Positions 55,138-64,000 of a stretch of DNA of 64,000 nt are shown one piece after another. This DNA is from Cladorrhinum sp. PSN259 (lineage: Eukaryota > Ascomycota > Sordariomycetes > Sordariales > Podosporaceae), in NCBI GenBank assembly GCA_033725935.1, contig MU867074.1:248001-312000 (forward strand), written 5' to 3'. Below the pieces are notes generated by a model. That model had not been told where the DNA came from, made no database searches, and worked only from the letters and a program-made list of their open reading frames with translations. The stretch's first letter is position 1, and each line of letters starts with the position of its first letter. A program made the position numbers and the translations under genes.

Positions 55138-57519
55138 TCAAAATCCCCTAAACTGCCTTTCCCAGCTCTCGAAACCCTCCAACATCTCCCTAGTAATCTG
55201 CTTCTTCTGATTCCTAATAGCAGCCTCCAGGTCCTCCATTCTAATCCCACTGCCCCCCTCTTCATCTTCACCCTTAAGATGCCTATCATAAGCAGCAACC
55301 CCCGCAGCCGCGCAGATTCCCTTAATCTCCGCACCAGAATACCCGGCCGTCTTCGTCACGAGCTGCTCAATATCCACATCCTCGTGCATCTTCCGTTTGG
55401 AAGCTACCTTTTCGAAGATAGCCTTCCTTGCGCTCTCATCGGGCGGACTGACGTAAATCAGCTCGTCGAATCTACCCGGTCTGAGCAGTGCAGGGTCCAG
55501 TGCTTGCGGACGATTGGTGGCTGCTAGGACTACCACGCCGTGAAGGGCTTCGAAGCCGTCCATTTCGTTCAACAAAGTAGTGAGGACGTTTACTCCGCCC
55601 GAAGAACCGCCGCCGCCCTTGCCCGATGATGCTGACGAGGAGAAGCCGGAACGGACACCGGCTATGCTGTCGATTTCGTCAAAGAAAATCATGCTGGGCG
55701 ATACCTCTCTTGCTCTTTGGAAGAGTCTGCGCACGGCGCGCTCAGACTCGCCGACGTACATGTTTAGGAGTTCTGCGCCCTTGACTGCGAAGAAGTTGAG
55801 ACCCGATTCAGTGGCCATGGCTTGGGCAGCCATCGTTTTGGAACATCCTGGTGGACCGTAAAGAAGGAATCCCTTGGGTGGGCGGTCGAAGTACTGAGAT
55901 AAGATCTCGGGTGGTTCGACTGATAGTCTGACGGCGCGACGGAGTGAAAGCTTGACTGTTTCTTGCCCGCCGATGTCGTCCCAGTGGATCGGAGGGGGTT
56001 TGAGGTTGATGTCGTGCATCAGGGAGGGTCTGACTAGGCGGAGAGCTTGGTGGTAGTCCGCTGGGAGGTAGTACGTTCTGTTGATGTCGACAGGATCGGT
56101 TGTGAGGGGTGTGGAATCAAGCTTTAGTTGTGATAAAGCTTCTGCAACACCGTCAGATTCTTCGGTAGGTGCTTCAGCGAGCCGCGCAGCAGTCCCTGAC
56201 AGAGTTGAAGACGTTCGAATGAGCTTTCTCTGCCTGACTTTGCCGATTTTATGCGCCTCGTTGACCAAACGGCGCAAGTCGTCTCCATTGTAGGCATGCG
56301 TACTGCCGCTGAGGTGGCTCAAGAGATCATCTTTCTGGTCTGGCGCAACACAGAGACCATAGCTGGCGAGGATCTCACGTCGACAACTTGCATCAGGCAT
56401 TGGGAGGTAAATCTCGCTAGTGAAACGAGTAGGCTTCTTCAGTTCCTCTGGAATATCGGAAGTAAAGTCTAGGCAGGTGGCGATCACGATGACTTTGGGT
56501 GCCGAGGGAGCAGCAAGGCTGTCAAGAAACTCGCACAATGCGACAATAACAGCTGCGCGATTGTTCCGTTCTTTGTCAATGAGACGGTCGAGTTCGTCGA
56601 TGAGAACAATGCTGGGCTGTTGGAGTTTGGCGAGTTGAAACATCTCCTGAATTTCAGCCAGCTTTTCCTTGTACTGAATCCGGAAGACTGTGCCCCATCC
56701 TGTGCTGGCTATGGAGTCGAGGAGCATGCTTTTTCCGGTACCATGGCCGCCGTGGAGAACGATACATGTGATGGTGGGCTCAACTTCAAACAGAGGTTCG
56801 CTGGCGAAACAGTCTAGTAAGTCGTTGAGTCGCTCGATTTGTGCATCCATGCCCTTGATACCCGTTACCTCCAGCTTCTGAGACGGCAGAGTGGTAGTTG
56901 TTGCCGCTGCCTCGCCCTTGGGAGCAGCCGTTCCCACGAATAGCTTCGTTTTTCGGTCGACATATTTGGCGTTTCCTGTCGCCCTTCTGTTTACAGATGC
57001 CACTACAAAGGATCGATCTGGGCCCCTGACATGCATTTTGTTGAGAACTAACCCGGCGTACACATGCTCGATCTGTGCAAGCCTTCCTGCGAGAAATACC
57101 TCCCATCCAGCAGTATCTTCAGGTATTAGGGGCTCGGGGGCGACGCCCTCTTGGAGTGGTATTTGCTCAAGGACAACTTCATCGGCATCAGGAATAGGCC
57201 CTCCGAGTACTGTGACGCGGATCTTCTCTCCAATCTTCAAACCGCAGACATCTCGGAAGGTGTCGTACATCTGCGACATCTTCTTATCAAGTTTTTCGGT
57301 GGCCTTCCAGAGAGTAGCTTCTCTGCGAACCGGATGCTCATCAGGCACTCCTGATACGGCCTTCTCAACGTAAACAGCCCTCCCGCCATCTTTAGAGCCG
57401 GTGAGCTCAATAAGAGCCTCTTCGTTCACGTAAATTCTGGATGGCTGCCTTTTCTGGAGCCGTTTGTCCGAGTCGGTATTGACATGCAATTTCCGTAATG
57501 TGAATTCGAGTGACTTCAT
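55138..57519 (-). CDS. Two-module Cdc48-type AAA ATPase, Afg2/Drg1-like
   Basis: A 793-residue protein from the ATG at 57519 (MKSLEFTLRKL). Residues about 1-125 look like a Cdc48-N double-psi barrel (SRIYVNEEALIEL, then GLKIGEKIRVTV). The first AAA module has Walker A GGHGTGKS (257-264) and Walker B LIDELDR, but its second region of homology reads ATCLDF and KKPTRF, without the usual TN sensor and RRPGRF. The second module is canonical: GPPGCSKT (555-562), ELLNMYVGESERAVR, FFDEID, ATNRP and LRPGRFDE (680-684). The GPPGCSKT and YVGESER style matches Afg2/Drg1, a ribosome-biogenesis ATPase; the weak first module makes orthology uncertain. An alternative 5' exon (57593-57628, MRGAGPCTLEDN) could splice in frame to 57525 through a poor CGAG acceptor. 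Confidence 0.82.
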   Translation of the reverse strand: MKSLEFTLRKLHVNTDSDKRLQKRQPSRIYVNEEALIELTGSKDGGRAVYVEKAVSGVPDEHPVRREATLWKATEKLDKKMSQMYDTFRDVCGLKIGEKIRVTVLGGPIPDADEVVLEQIPLQEGVAPEPLIPEDTAGWEVFLAGRLAQIEHVYAGLVLNKMHVRGPDRSFVVASVNRRATGNAKYVDRKTKLFVGTAAPKGEAAATTTTLPSQKLEVTGIKGMDAQIERLNDLLDCFASEPLFEVEPTITCIVLHGGHGTGKSMLLDSIASTGWGTVFRIQYKEKLAEIQEMFQLAKLQQPSIVLIDELDRLIDKERNNRAAVIVALCEFLDSLAAPSAPKVIVIATCLDFTSDIPEELKKPTRFTSEIYLPMPDASCRREILASYGLCVAPDQKDDLLSHLSGSTHAYNGDDLRRLVNEAHKIGKVRQRKLIRTSSTLSGTAARLAEAPTEESDGVAEALSQLKLDSTPLTTDPVDINRTYYLPADYHQALRLVRPSLMHDINLKPPPIHWDDIGGQETVKLSLRRAVRLSVEPPEILSQYFDRPPKGFLLYGPPGCSKTMAAQAMATESGLNFFAVKGAELLNMYVGESERAVRRLFQRAREVSPSMIFFDEIDSIAGVRSGFSSSASSGKGGGGSSGGVNVLTTLLNEMDGFEALHGVVVLAATNRPQALDPALLRPGRFDELIYVSPPDESARKAIFEKVASKRKMHEDVDIEQLVTKTAGYSGAEIKGICAAAGVAAYDRHLKGEDEEGGSGIRMEDLEAAIRNQKKQITREMLEGFESWERQFRGF

Positions 57520-57964
57520 TTTATTCTCGGTAGGTGTCTGAGGTCTTGCGTAAAAGCTTTGTAGGCATAAAAGTTGTGTGCCATTGACTAACGTTATCCT
57601 CGAGAGTGCATGGGCCGGCGCCACGCATGAAGCCCTGAAACACTTTGCGTATACCTTCGAAATCTGCTAAGCAGGTGGCTAGGTATACTTTGAGGGCGGC
57701 ATGATATTGAATACGAAAAAAGAGATTTTGAAGATGAAAGCTTTATAAAGATTTCTTGTCTCAGTTTTTGACATTCATGATACGTTGTAACGGAAAGTGC
57801 TGTGGGTCTCAAAGAAAAGCAGTGAAAGAAATAGTGGGCCCACTGCAATTTTCAGCAAATCAAGTTCATCTTTTTCACTTTACATCTCTTATAAGAGTGA
57901 ATCTCACATTCATAATTCCCTCCCGATCAAGACGAAATCTCATAAGTTTCGATCCACCTTCATA
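57520..57964. other. Divergent promoter between the AAA ATPase and the mitochondrial-type protein
   Basis: Short head-to-head spacer of 445 bases. It may include a small first exon of the AAA gene (57593-57628). Open frame upstream of the 57965 start lacks an ATG and is not taken as coding. Confidence 0.55.
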
Positions 57965-59521
57965 ATGCTCACAAGACGACTGCAACTTCTACAGCCGCTG
58001 GCCAGAAAATGCATATTGAGACCAATAACATTAAATCGATTTGCATCATCAGACAACAGTGACGCTGCCTCAGCAGCAAGGAGACGCAGAGCTCGCTTCA
58101 TCACCCGTGAAACCCGCTATGAAGAGCCCGTAGTGCCCCCTTCAGAGGTAACAGATCCTCCACCCGAATCTCCATCACCAGGACCACTCCCACTCTCATT
58201 ATACGAAGCCCTCTTCCGGAAACCCACTCCATCGCCAACAGAAGATGCCATCGAGCACACAACCACAATCACCAACATAACATCATGGCAACCCTCCTTC
58301 AAAAACTACGACGAGGAACCACCCCGCGTAAACCTGCGCGCCGACGACGAGCTCTCTGGCTGGCTAAATGAAGCCCTAGTCAAAGCCCTCCGCCGCACCC
58401 CTCAGGAAGAAGCCTACTCCTACCCCAACCCGCCCTCGGTCCTGCTCCTCTCCCCTTTACCACGCTCCTTGCTCCCCTCAGACTTCTTCCGTATAGCACC
58501 CCAAGGACACCACGTAGACGGCTGGGCCAAGGGACTCCAAAAAGTAATCCAAGCCCGCCATCCGCACACCCACGAACCAAGAGAACAATACTTTCTCATA
58601 TTCGAAAACCGCACTTCAGCCCAAGCCTACCTGAACCACATCCAAAGCCTCCACCACCAGACCCTCGAAGCATTACATCCGGCTTTCCACCCACCTTCTA
58701 CTTATAAGAACAGGGGGCAGAAACCCGTATCAAGAACCTTCGACTGGGACCAACACCACGACGACCCACTCGGGGAGGAAGGAGAAGCAGAAGACTCCTT
58801 GCAAGACGGCACCGTCCCCATTTTCGCTCCATCCAAAAGGGACCAACTTTTGTCCTACGCTTTACTACCACCCACAATGCCGCTGCGAGCAACCTTGATC
58901 CGTTTGGACTCCCTCCTGGCACAAATCCACCAAAAGACACTAAACCACCCCGGTCTCGTGCCCTACGCAATGCAGCGACACCTAACCCCAAACCACAAGA
59001 ACCCACCCCAACCAGACGATAATCGCGTCCTGGTAAAATTCAAGGGGGGTAAAATCACCAAAGAACGCCTGCACGACGCCATCATCCAAGACGGTGTTGA
59101 GAGAAACTTGGAATGGGAACTAGAACTCTTTGACCAAGGCGAAGAGATCCTCAGCGAAGACATGGATGGAACAATGACAACAACAATAACAACTAGCAAA
59201 AAGAAAAAAGTGAAAAGGGAATGGAACACGATCCACCCCTTGAAAATAAGCGAAAAGATGGTTAAGCTTCCCAAGACGGAGAAAGAAAGGGAGGAGATGG
59301 AGTTGAGGCGTGAACAGCGCTGGGAAGAAGAAGAAGAATTTGAAGAAGAACAAGAGGCAGAAGAAGAACAAAATCCGGGAGTGGCGGCGTATAGTAGGTA
59401 TATTGTGAGCTTCAGGACCGTTACCGAGGCCAAAAGGTTTGCCAGGGCGTGGCACCAGCGGAATATTCATGACGTGAGGACGGATAGGGTTTTGAAGGTT
59501 CATTGTACTGGGCTGTGGTAA
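57965..59521 (+). CDS. Uncharacterised protein with mitochondrial presequence
   Basis: Single-exon gene of 518 residues; I cannot name the family. The N-terminus (MLTRRLQLLQPLARKCILR) is basic, hydrophobic and free of acids, ending near NRFASSD, a good mitochondrial presequence. A Pro-rich linker follows. The middle contains a compact region with PPSVLLLSPLPRSLLPSDFFRIAP and EQYFLIFENRTSAQAYLNHIQS, phrased like an RNA-recognition motif (two short strands around a helix). The end repeats this style in YIVSFRTVTEAKRFARAWHQRN with HDVRTDRVLKVHC. Between them are a Lys-rich and a very Glu-rich stretch. An RNA-binding role in mitochondria is only a guess from these RRM-like outlines. Start chosen because upstream frame has no ATG. 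It shares a short promoter region with the AAA ATPase. Confidence 0.75.
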   Translation: MLTRRLQLLQPLARKCILRPITLNRFASSDNSDAASAARRRRARFITRETRYEEPVVPPSEVTDPPPESPSPGPLPLSLYEALFRKPTPSPTEDAIEHTTTITNITSWQPSFKNYDEEPPRVNLRADDELSGWLNEALVKALRRTPQEEAYSYPNPPSVLLLSPLPRSLLPSDFFRIAPQGHHVDGWAKGLQKVIQARHPHTHEPREQYFLIFENRTSAQAYLNHIQSLHHQTLEALHPAFHPPSTYKNRGQKPVSRTFDWDQHHDDPLGEEGEAEDSLQDGTVPIFAPSKRDQLLSYALLPPTMPLRATLIRLDSLLAQIHQKTLNHPGLVPYAMQRHLTPNHKNPPQPDDNRVLVKFKGGKITKERLHDAIIQDGVERNLEWELELFDQGEEILSEDMDGTMTTTITTSKKKKVKREWNTIHPLKISEKMVKLPKTEKEREEMELRREQRWEEEEEFEEEQEAEEEQNPGVAAYSRYIVSFRTVTEAKRFARAWHQRNIHDVRTDRVLKVHCTGLW

Positions 59522-60075
59522 AAAATGTTTCTTTGCTCTTCATTGCATGCGAGCGAGTTGGCGTTTGGGAATTGTGGGTTTGCATGTACATATGTTGTAT
59601 TTTATAATTGTAAAATAGTGTATAAACGTTCAAAGAGTCTTGGCTATGGTGGCACATATCAGCGGGTAAAACGTGAGATTGGTGGCCAAATATGAAAGAA
59701 AAGATTCTGTTTTTGTTTAATTGTTGTTGATGAACCATTCCAGGCCCTGTCTAGACAAACGACAAACTGCACACCAAGAAAAACACCATTAGAACCTATC
59801 CCATATCCTGATCCGATCCGAAACCCAATGAAACCAGGTATCTTAAGACAAAGCAAAAAGAGGTATCCGTCCATCCACCTTCAAGGTGTCCTTCGGCCCC
59901 CAAGCAAAGAGCGCCGGCTAAAAAGATCATTGTGACAAAGTAAACAAATAGTATCAACCCAAAAGAGGAGCGTTGTCCCCACCATAAAGATCGTCAAGAA
60001 GTATAAGTTTCAAGGAGTGTGTTGTCCTGTTTCCGAATCCCACGCAACCCAGTCCAGCGCAGCCGATGGCCCCCG
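59522..60075. other. Tail-to-tail spacer
   Basis: Convergent spacer of 554 bases. AT-rich near 59590-59640. No gene. Confidence 0.6.
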
Positions 60076-62325
60076 TTAAAGATCAACAATACTTCCTACC
60101 TCGCTTTTCCTAACCCTATGCCCACCCACCATCGTCGGCACCGCCAACTTGGTCTCAACCACCCGCCCCTTAACGATCTTGACAGTCACATCACTTCCCA
60201 GCCTGCCCGCTGGTATAGAACCAGATCTTCCTCTTGCACTAGAAGACATCGTAGCGCCTCCGAGCAGCATGTTCCTCTGCTGTCGTGAAATACTAATTTG
60301 CCTTGCAATCGAAATCTCCACCGCAGCTTTCAAGGCCGCATCATCCTCCTCAACCTGGGGAACAACAACATTCACCACGGAATCCAAAGACGGCTTGGTG
60401 CTGAGGGATGAGACAGAACCAGACATCATGGTCCTCTTCGTACTAACCGAGGCCTCCGAAGAGGTGGTAGACGTCGGAGGGGAGATCATCTGCCACTGCG
60501 GCTCCTGCTGCTGCTGCTTTTGAACGATAGGGACCCGAACAGGAATAGCGGTTGCTGCCTGTGATTGAGAGACCTCATCGCCTTCCAGATCTGAGTCATC
60601 GGTATCAAAGGTCGAAAAACTATTAGGTGAGTCAAGAATGAGTGATGACTGGTCGGGTCGGAAGCTGTGAAACGAAGTTGTTGATGAGGATGCGATGTTA
60701 GGTTTATATCGTGACTGAGCATTCGCCGCTTGTTGTTCTCGCAGCTTCTCGACGTGCGCGGCACGGTTCCTGTCATCCATTGCTCGAGGAGAGACGATTG
60801 TGACTGTTTTCTTAGCTCGCTGCGCTTGCTTTTCCGAGAGTTGTCTAGAGTCGAAGCTTGCCCGAGATGGCGAAGGAAAAAGGCTTGGGGAGGTGTTGGA
60901 GCGAGCAAATCTACGAGTAGGTGGGATCTGTAGAGAGGTGGTGGATGTTGCGGCCCCCGTCGAAGGGAACAGAGTAAATCCAGGTGACTTCGTTGGCTGT
61001 GGTGAGGTCGCTCTTCGTTGCGGTGGCCTCGTCCTTTCCTTTTCTCTTTCCCGTTCGTCTTCGACGGTCTTGAGTTTTTCCAATGTCGCTTGCCGCCGTT
61101 CAAGGAGAGTGGACTTTGGTCTGCCTGCGCTGCCGGAGTTGAGCACTCCGCTGAACATGATGCTGTACCGCTCCAATCTGACATCGGGGATCTCAATATC
61201 AAGGAGTCCTGGACCGCTAGGGGAGGGAGACGTCCCAAATGGAGAGGACGAGAGGGAGGGCACAGGCTCCGAGGTATCGAGACGGTCGTCCATCCTGAAG
61301 TTTGGTCGAGAAGGTGACGAGATGGTGTTTGACCTGATTATTATTGGCTTGTGTTTTGCTGCTTTCTTGCCGCCGATGGTATTGCTCCTGGCTGGGGTAG
61401 CGGCCTCTCCGCTCGGACCGGTGACTGTGATCGACACAGTGCTAAGGTTTGCTTCGGCCCTTTCCATAGTCTTGGCTTGTTGCTCCGGTGTATTCTTCCT
61501 ACCTCCAAACAACGACGCAAACAGCCTCCTTTTCTGCGTCTTGGTCCTTTGGATAGCGGGCTCCGGGGTCGGCTGTCGTATCTCCTGCTGCGGATGCCGT
61601 ATTGGCAGAACAGGTGGGGGAGTGTATGCATCCTCGATTACTACAGGCCGTTGAACCTGTGGTGGCGGCGGCGGTGGTCGCCAACTGCCACCAATGGTAT
61701 TGGGACTAGAAATGAGTGGACTTGCAATGAAGCTAGCGTGTGATGGACTCCCTAACGCCATTCCAATGGGAATTTCCCCAGAAAACATCGACTCCGGCGT
61801 TGACGACCTGGGAGGAACTAATTGGTTTGGTGCCGGAGATGGTGTTCTTAATGACCTGCTGCCGGGACTCGGTTCTGGTGTGAATGGTCCTGGGCCACCT
61901 TTGATGCCAATGATGTATGGCTGAAGCCCTTTCTTCCCCCTGGTCATCTCCATCCTCCGGTACTCATTCAAAGCCATGTCGTCTTTTGACACTCTCTTGT
62001 TGGGGTCTCTCACGGGAGACTTGCTGGAAGGGCCAGAAGATGTCCCAGGTCTTGCCGGCATGGCCGCTTTTCGGGGTGGTGGGAGTGGAAGAGGTCGGTC
62101 GAGGTAGGGATTCTTCCCGTCAGGAAACAAAGTGACGGGGGGAAGGGCGGCATTTTGAGCAAGTGGTCGACTGGCCAGTTTGGTAGTGATATCGCGCGGA
62201 CCTGATACAAAGCCATGTCCTTGCCCTTTGTTGTCGGGGGCCGCCGGACCGTGCACGACTTGTAGGGGTGCTTGTAAGTCGTCAACTCCTGCATGTGGTG
62301 CAACGTGTCTAACCGCTTTCATCAT
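60076..62325 (-). CDS. Large disordered protein of unknown function
   Basis: Open frame of 749 residues from the MMKAVRHV methionines. No named domain is recognised. It is Ser/Pro/Arg-rich with many SP and TP sites, polyproline (WRPPPPPPQ), and a basic patch (KTQKRRLFASLFGGRK). Short ordered-looking elements stand out: GLLDIEIPDVRLERYSIMFSGVL, a coiled-coil-like LERRQATLEKLKTVEDERERE, and near the C-terminus an amphipathic stretch AALKAAVEISIARQISISRQQ. The C-terminus VTVKIVKGRVVETKLAVP looks folded. A cytoskeletal, polarity or signalling scaffold would fit, but this is not shown. The 5' end is uncertain: just upstream, another frame reads DDIFETVPLEPAEW after a TTAG acceptor-like site and may be an additional exon. 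Confidence 0.7.
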   Translation of the reverse strand: MMKAVRHVAPHAGVDDLQAPLQVVHGPAAPDNKGQGHGFVSGPRDITTKLASRPLAQNAALPPVTLFPDGKNPYLDRPLPLPPPRKAAMPARPGTSSGPSSKSPVRDPNKRVSKDDMALNEYRRMEMTRGKKGLQPYIIGIKGGPGPFTPEPSPGSRSLRTPSPAPNQLVPPRSSTPESMFSGEIPIGMALGSPSHASFIASPLISSPNTIGGSWRPPPPPPQVQRPVVIEDAYTPPPVLPIRHPQQEIRQPTPEPAIQRTKTQKRRLFASLFGGRKNTPEQQAKTMERAEANLSTVSITVTGPSGEAATPARSNTIGGKKAAKHKPIIIRSNTISSPSRPNFRMDDRLDTSEPVPSLSSSPFGTSPSPSGPGLLDIEIPDVRLERYSIMFSGVLNSGSAGRPKSTLLERRQATLEKLKTVEDEREREKERTRPPQRRATSPQPTKSPGFTLFPSTGAATSTTSLQIPPTRRFARSNTSPSLFPSPSRASFDSRQLSEKQAQRAKKTVTIVSPRAMDDRNRAAHVEKLREQQAANAQSRYKPNIASSSTTSFHSFRPDQSSLILDSPNSFSTFDTDDSDLEGDEVSQSQAATAIPVRVPIVQKQQQQEPQWQMISPPTSTTSSEASVSTKRTMMSGSVSSLSTKPSLDSVVNVVVPQVEEDDAALKAAVEISIARQISISRQQRNMLLGGATMSSSARGRSGSIPAGRLGSDVTVKIVKGRVVETKLAVPTMVGGHRVRKSEVGSIVDL

Positions 62326-64000
62326 GGTGCCCGTTGGAAGCTGGACTGTGGCAACCACTCAGCGGGCTCCAGGGGCACGGTTTCGAAAATGTCGTCTAAT
62401 CACGGAGGGTCCCCGTCGGACGAATCGAGAGCGCAACTTTGGAATGCCGAAATGACAGCCTCATATACAGCTCTTGAAGAAAGCGTCCTGACTGGAAGAC
62501 GGCGGGAGATTAACATCTACATATCCTCGAGGCCTCATCTTACTCTTACACGGCGAAGCAGCACCCGAGAAGCCTGAAGTCTTGCGAGTGTACTCCGTAT
62601 CCCTCAGAACACGCCGTCAGTCTGAGAAGGACGGCGGTTATTTGGAGTGAGGTTGATCGTCGTCAGGGGTATCCGTAGTACTGCAGCTCAGGGTAGGCAA
62701 TCCCCCGGCTTTTGAACGAACGATGAGGGGCACGATATTTTTTTATTGCGGGGCCTGCAGCGGAATCGTGTCTCAGAACCTCGCGATCACTTCCCTGTTC
62801 TGTTGTACACTCTGGCGCCGTTACACTGACTGCCGGATGCATGCTTAGAAGCAGTCGGGCATCACGGGCCGTCCAGCATGGCCTCGGGGTGTATCGAATA
62901 GGCTCAATATCAGCGGGCGTGCCACATCGTGGTTCAGATGATGAGAGCGCTCTGATGTTCCCGGGCAAACACCACGGGCTCGCTGCAGGAACCGGCCAAC
63001 ATTAGACGCCAAAACAAAAACAAACAAGTGCGCCTACTATGATAGGGACGTGTAGGTACCGCATACGGGGCCCTGCGCATATTGTTTCTGCGTGTCTCCT
63101 TCCAAATTTGATTACTCCATTCCTTCATGATGCGATGTTGTTTCTCCATGCTGATGCTCCTTCAAGGGGCAACCACGCTAATATGCGGGGTGTGCTAAGT
63201 GTTTCTTGCGAGAGCGCCAAGGGGTACACACCTGACATCCTTCCATCACTGTTGTCCATCCGTGATATTAAAGGATTTGGATAAGGAGTGTGGTCCGATT
63301 CCTTTGACCCAATATCGTTGTCCGTGAGAGAAACCCTCTGCCAACTGGCCGTGCGTCGTAGAGATGAGAAAGTCGTTGCCAAGCGGTGTCTTCAACCCAC
63401 TGCCGAGACTGTGTTTCACCGACCCCAAGAGGGCTAGACCGGAAAGCTGCGTCTCAGAAGGAGACAAATTCTCCGGAAGGATAGTCGGGGTGTCAGGGTC
63501 TGATGAGTGAATGAGATGATTGCTGAGGATGCGCGAGTCAATACCTACGATGAGATGGAAATATCCGCCTGGACGGTTAAATCCGGTTCCCATCTCGGCC
63601 TTCTAGAACGCTGTTTTAGTTGCACCGGCTTACGAGTTTCCATGGTCGAATGAAGGATGATTTGCTGTGGATGATTTTCGCGATCTTCTCTGATCGTCTT
63701 CGGACACGTACCAGAACCATTGGTTTGTTGTCTCAAATCTTGGCTAAAATGAGCAAACAAAATGCTCTTGGGGCCCAAGACATTTTGATGGCAGGTTAAT
63801 AATCAGCCATGGTAGCGAGCATCTTGTGGTAATGATGAAGAACCCCTCGAATGTCGGGTAAAGTATCTGTCAAAAAGTTGCTTAATTTTGCAACTACGGG
63901 CTTATATAGTATAGCAAAGGCAAAAAGTGGCAGAGAGTCAAGAGTTAAACCAAATACAACCTTGAATATGAACTGTTTCTCGAATTCCATCTTGATGTTG
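62326..64000. other. Upstream region of the disordered-protein gene and unassigned end of window
   Basis: Mostly unexplained. Apart from the doubtful ORF at 63246-63593, a minus-strand frame at 63796-63990 (64 residues, true ATG) holds one hydrophobic stretch (VVFGLTLDSLPLFAFAILY) and may be a fragment of something or chance. No repeat or RNA gene is recognised. Confidence 0.5.
63246..63593 (-). CDS. Doubtful ORF of unknown function
   Basis: Frame of 115 residues with a true ATG. Its composition looks protein-like and not low-complexity (for example GNDFLISTTHGQLAEGF, then GQRYWVKGIGPHSLSKSF). I do not recognise a family. It could be an exon of a larger gene, a relic of one, or chance. A possible acceptor (ATCGTAG) lies inside it. 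Confidence 0.3.
   Translation of the reverse strand: MGTGFNRPGGYFHLIVGIDSRILSNHLIHSSDPDTPTILPENLSPSETQLSGLALLGSVKHSLGSGLKTPLGNDFLISTTHGQLAEGFSHGQRYWVKGIGPHSLSKSFNITDGQQ

Noticed and set aside
1..64000. tRNA, 5S rRNA or transposon genes
   Set aside because: I scanned the spacers for tRNA B-box sequences, 5S-like sequence and transposase or reverse-transcriptase motifs and recognised none. A tRNAscan-SE, Infernal and RepeatMasker run would be decisive.

Overview
The window is nuclear DNA from a filamentous ascomycete (Pezizomycotina). The evidence is short spliceosomal introns (54-84 nt with GT...AG ends and CTAAC/CTGAC-like branch sites), a Dicer-like RNAi gene with the fungal zinc-binding C-terminus, ergosterol genes instead of cholesterol or phytosterol genes, and the fungal forms of NTE1, SEC4, NCA2, IMP2 and MME1. 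I cannot fix the class or genus by eye. There are 20 protein genes I can support, plus one doubtful ORF. I recognise no tRNA, rRNA, transposon or CRISPR array.

Layout, left to right: Dicer-like gene (5' end outside the window), SLH1/ASCC3-type double helicase, SEC4 Rab GTPase, NCA2, ERG25, pterin-carbinolamine dehydratase, aromatic amino-acid decarboxylase, PP4 regulatory subunit 3 (PSY2), then a gene-poor stretch of about 10.5 kb (26.2-36.7 kb) holding only one disordered-protein gene. It continues with ALG5, ERG1, a large PPR protein, an MME1-type mitochondrial carrier, IMP2, eIF2-alpha, NTE1, a two-domain Cdc48/Afg2-like AAA ATPase, a mitochondrial-type hypothetical protein and a large disordered protein. 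The last 1.7 kb has no gene I can name.

Themes. This is mostly a housekeeping region. Two ergosterol enzymes (ERG25, ERG1) sit 21 kb apart, and both have CCAAT-rich upstream regions. NTE1 (phospholipid turnover) and ALG5 (dolichol-linked glucose donor) add to the ER lipid work. NCA2, the PPR protein, MME1, IMP2 and the 57.9-59.5 kb gene all look mitochondrial, and PPR-MME1-IMP2 are consecutive on one strand. SLH1, eIF2-alpha and the Afg2-like ATPase belong to translation and ribosome quality or biogenesis.

I found no clearly new multi-gene system. The items most worth a second look are the isolated disordered-protein gene with its unusually large flanks, an apparent GC-AG intron in the PP4R3 gene, the degenerate first AAA module of the Afg2-like protein, a probable dual-start pterin dehydratase, the CCAAT-rich sterol promoters, and a degenerate tandem repeat of about 20 bp downstream of eIF2-alpha. 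Intron boundaries were placed by eye from splice consensus, reading frame and family conservation.
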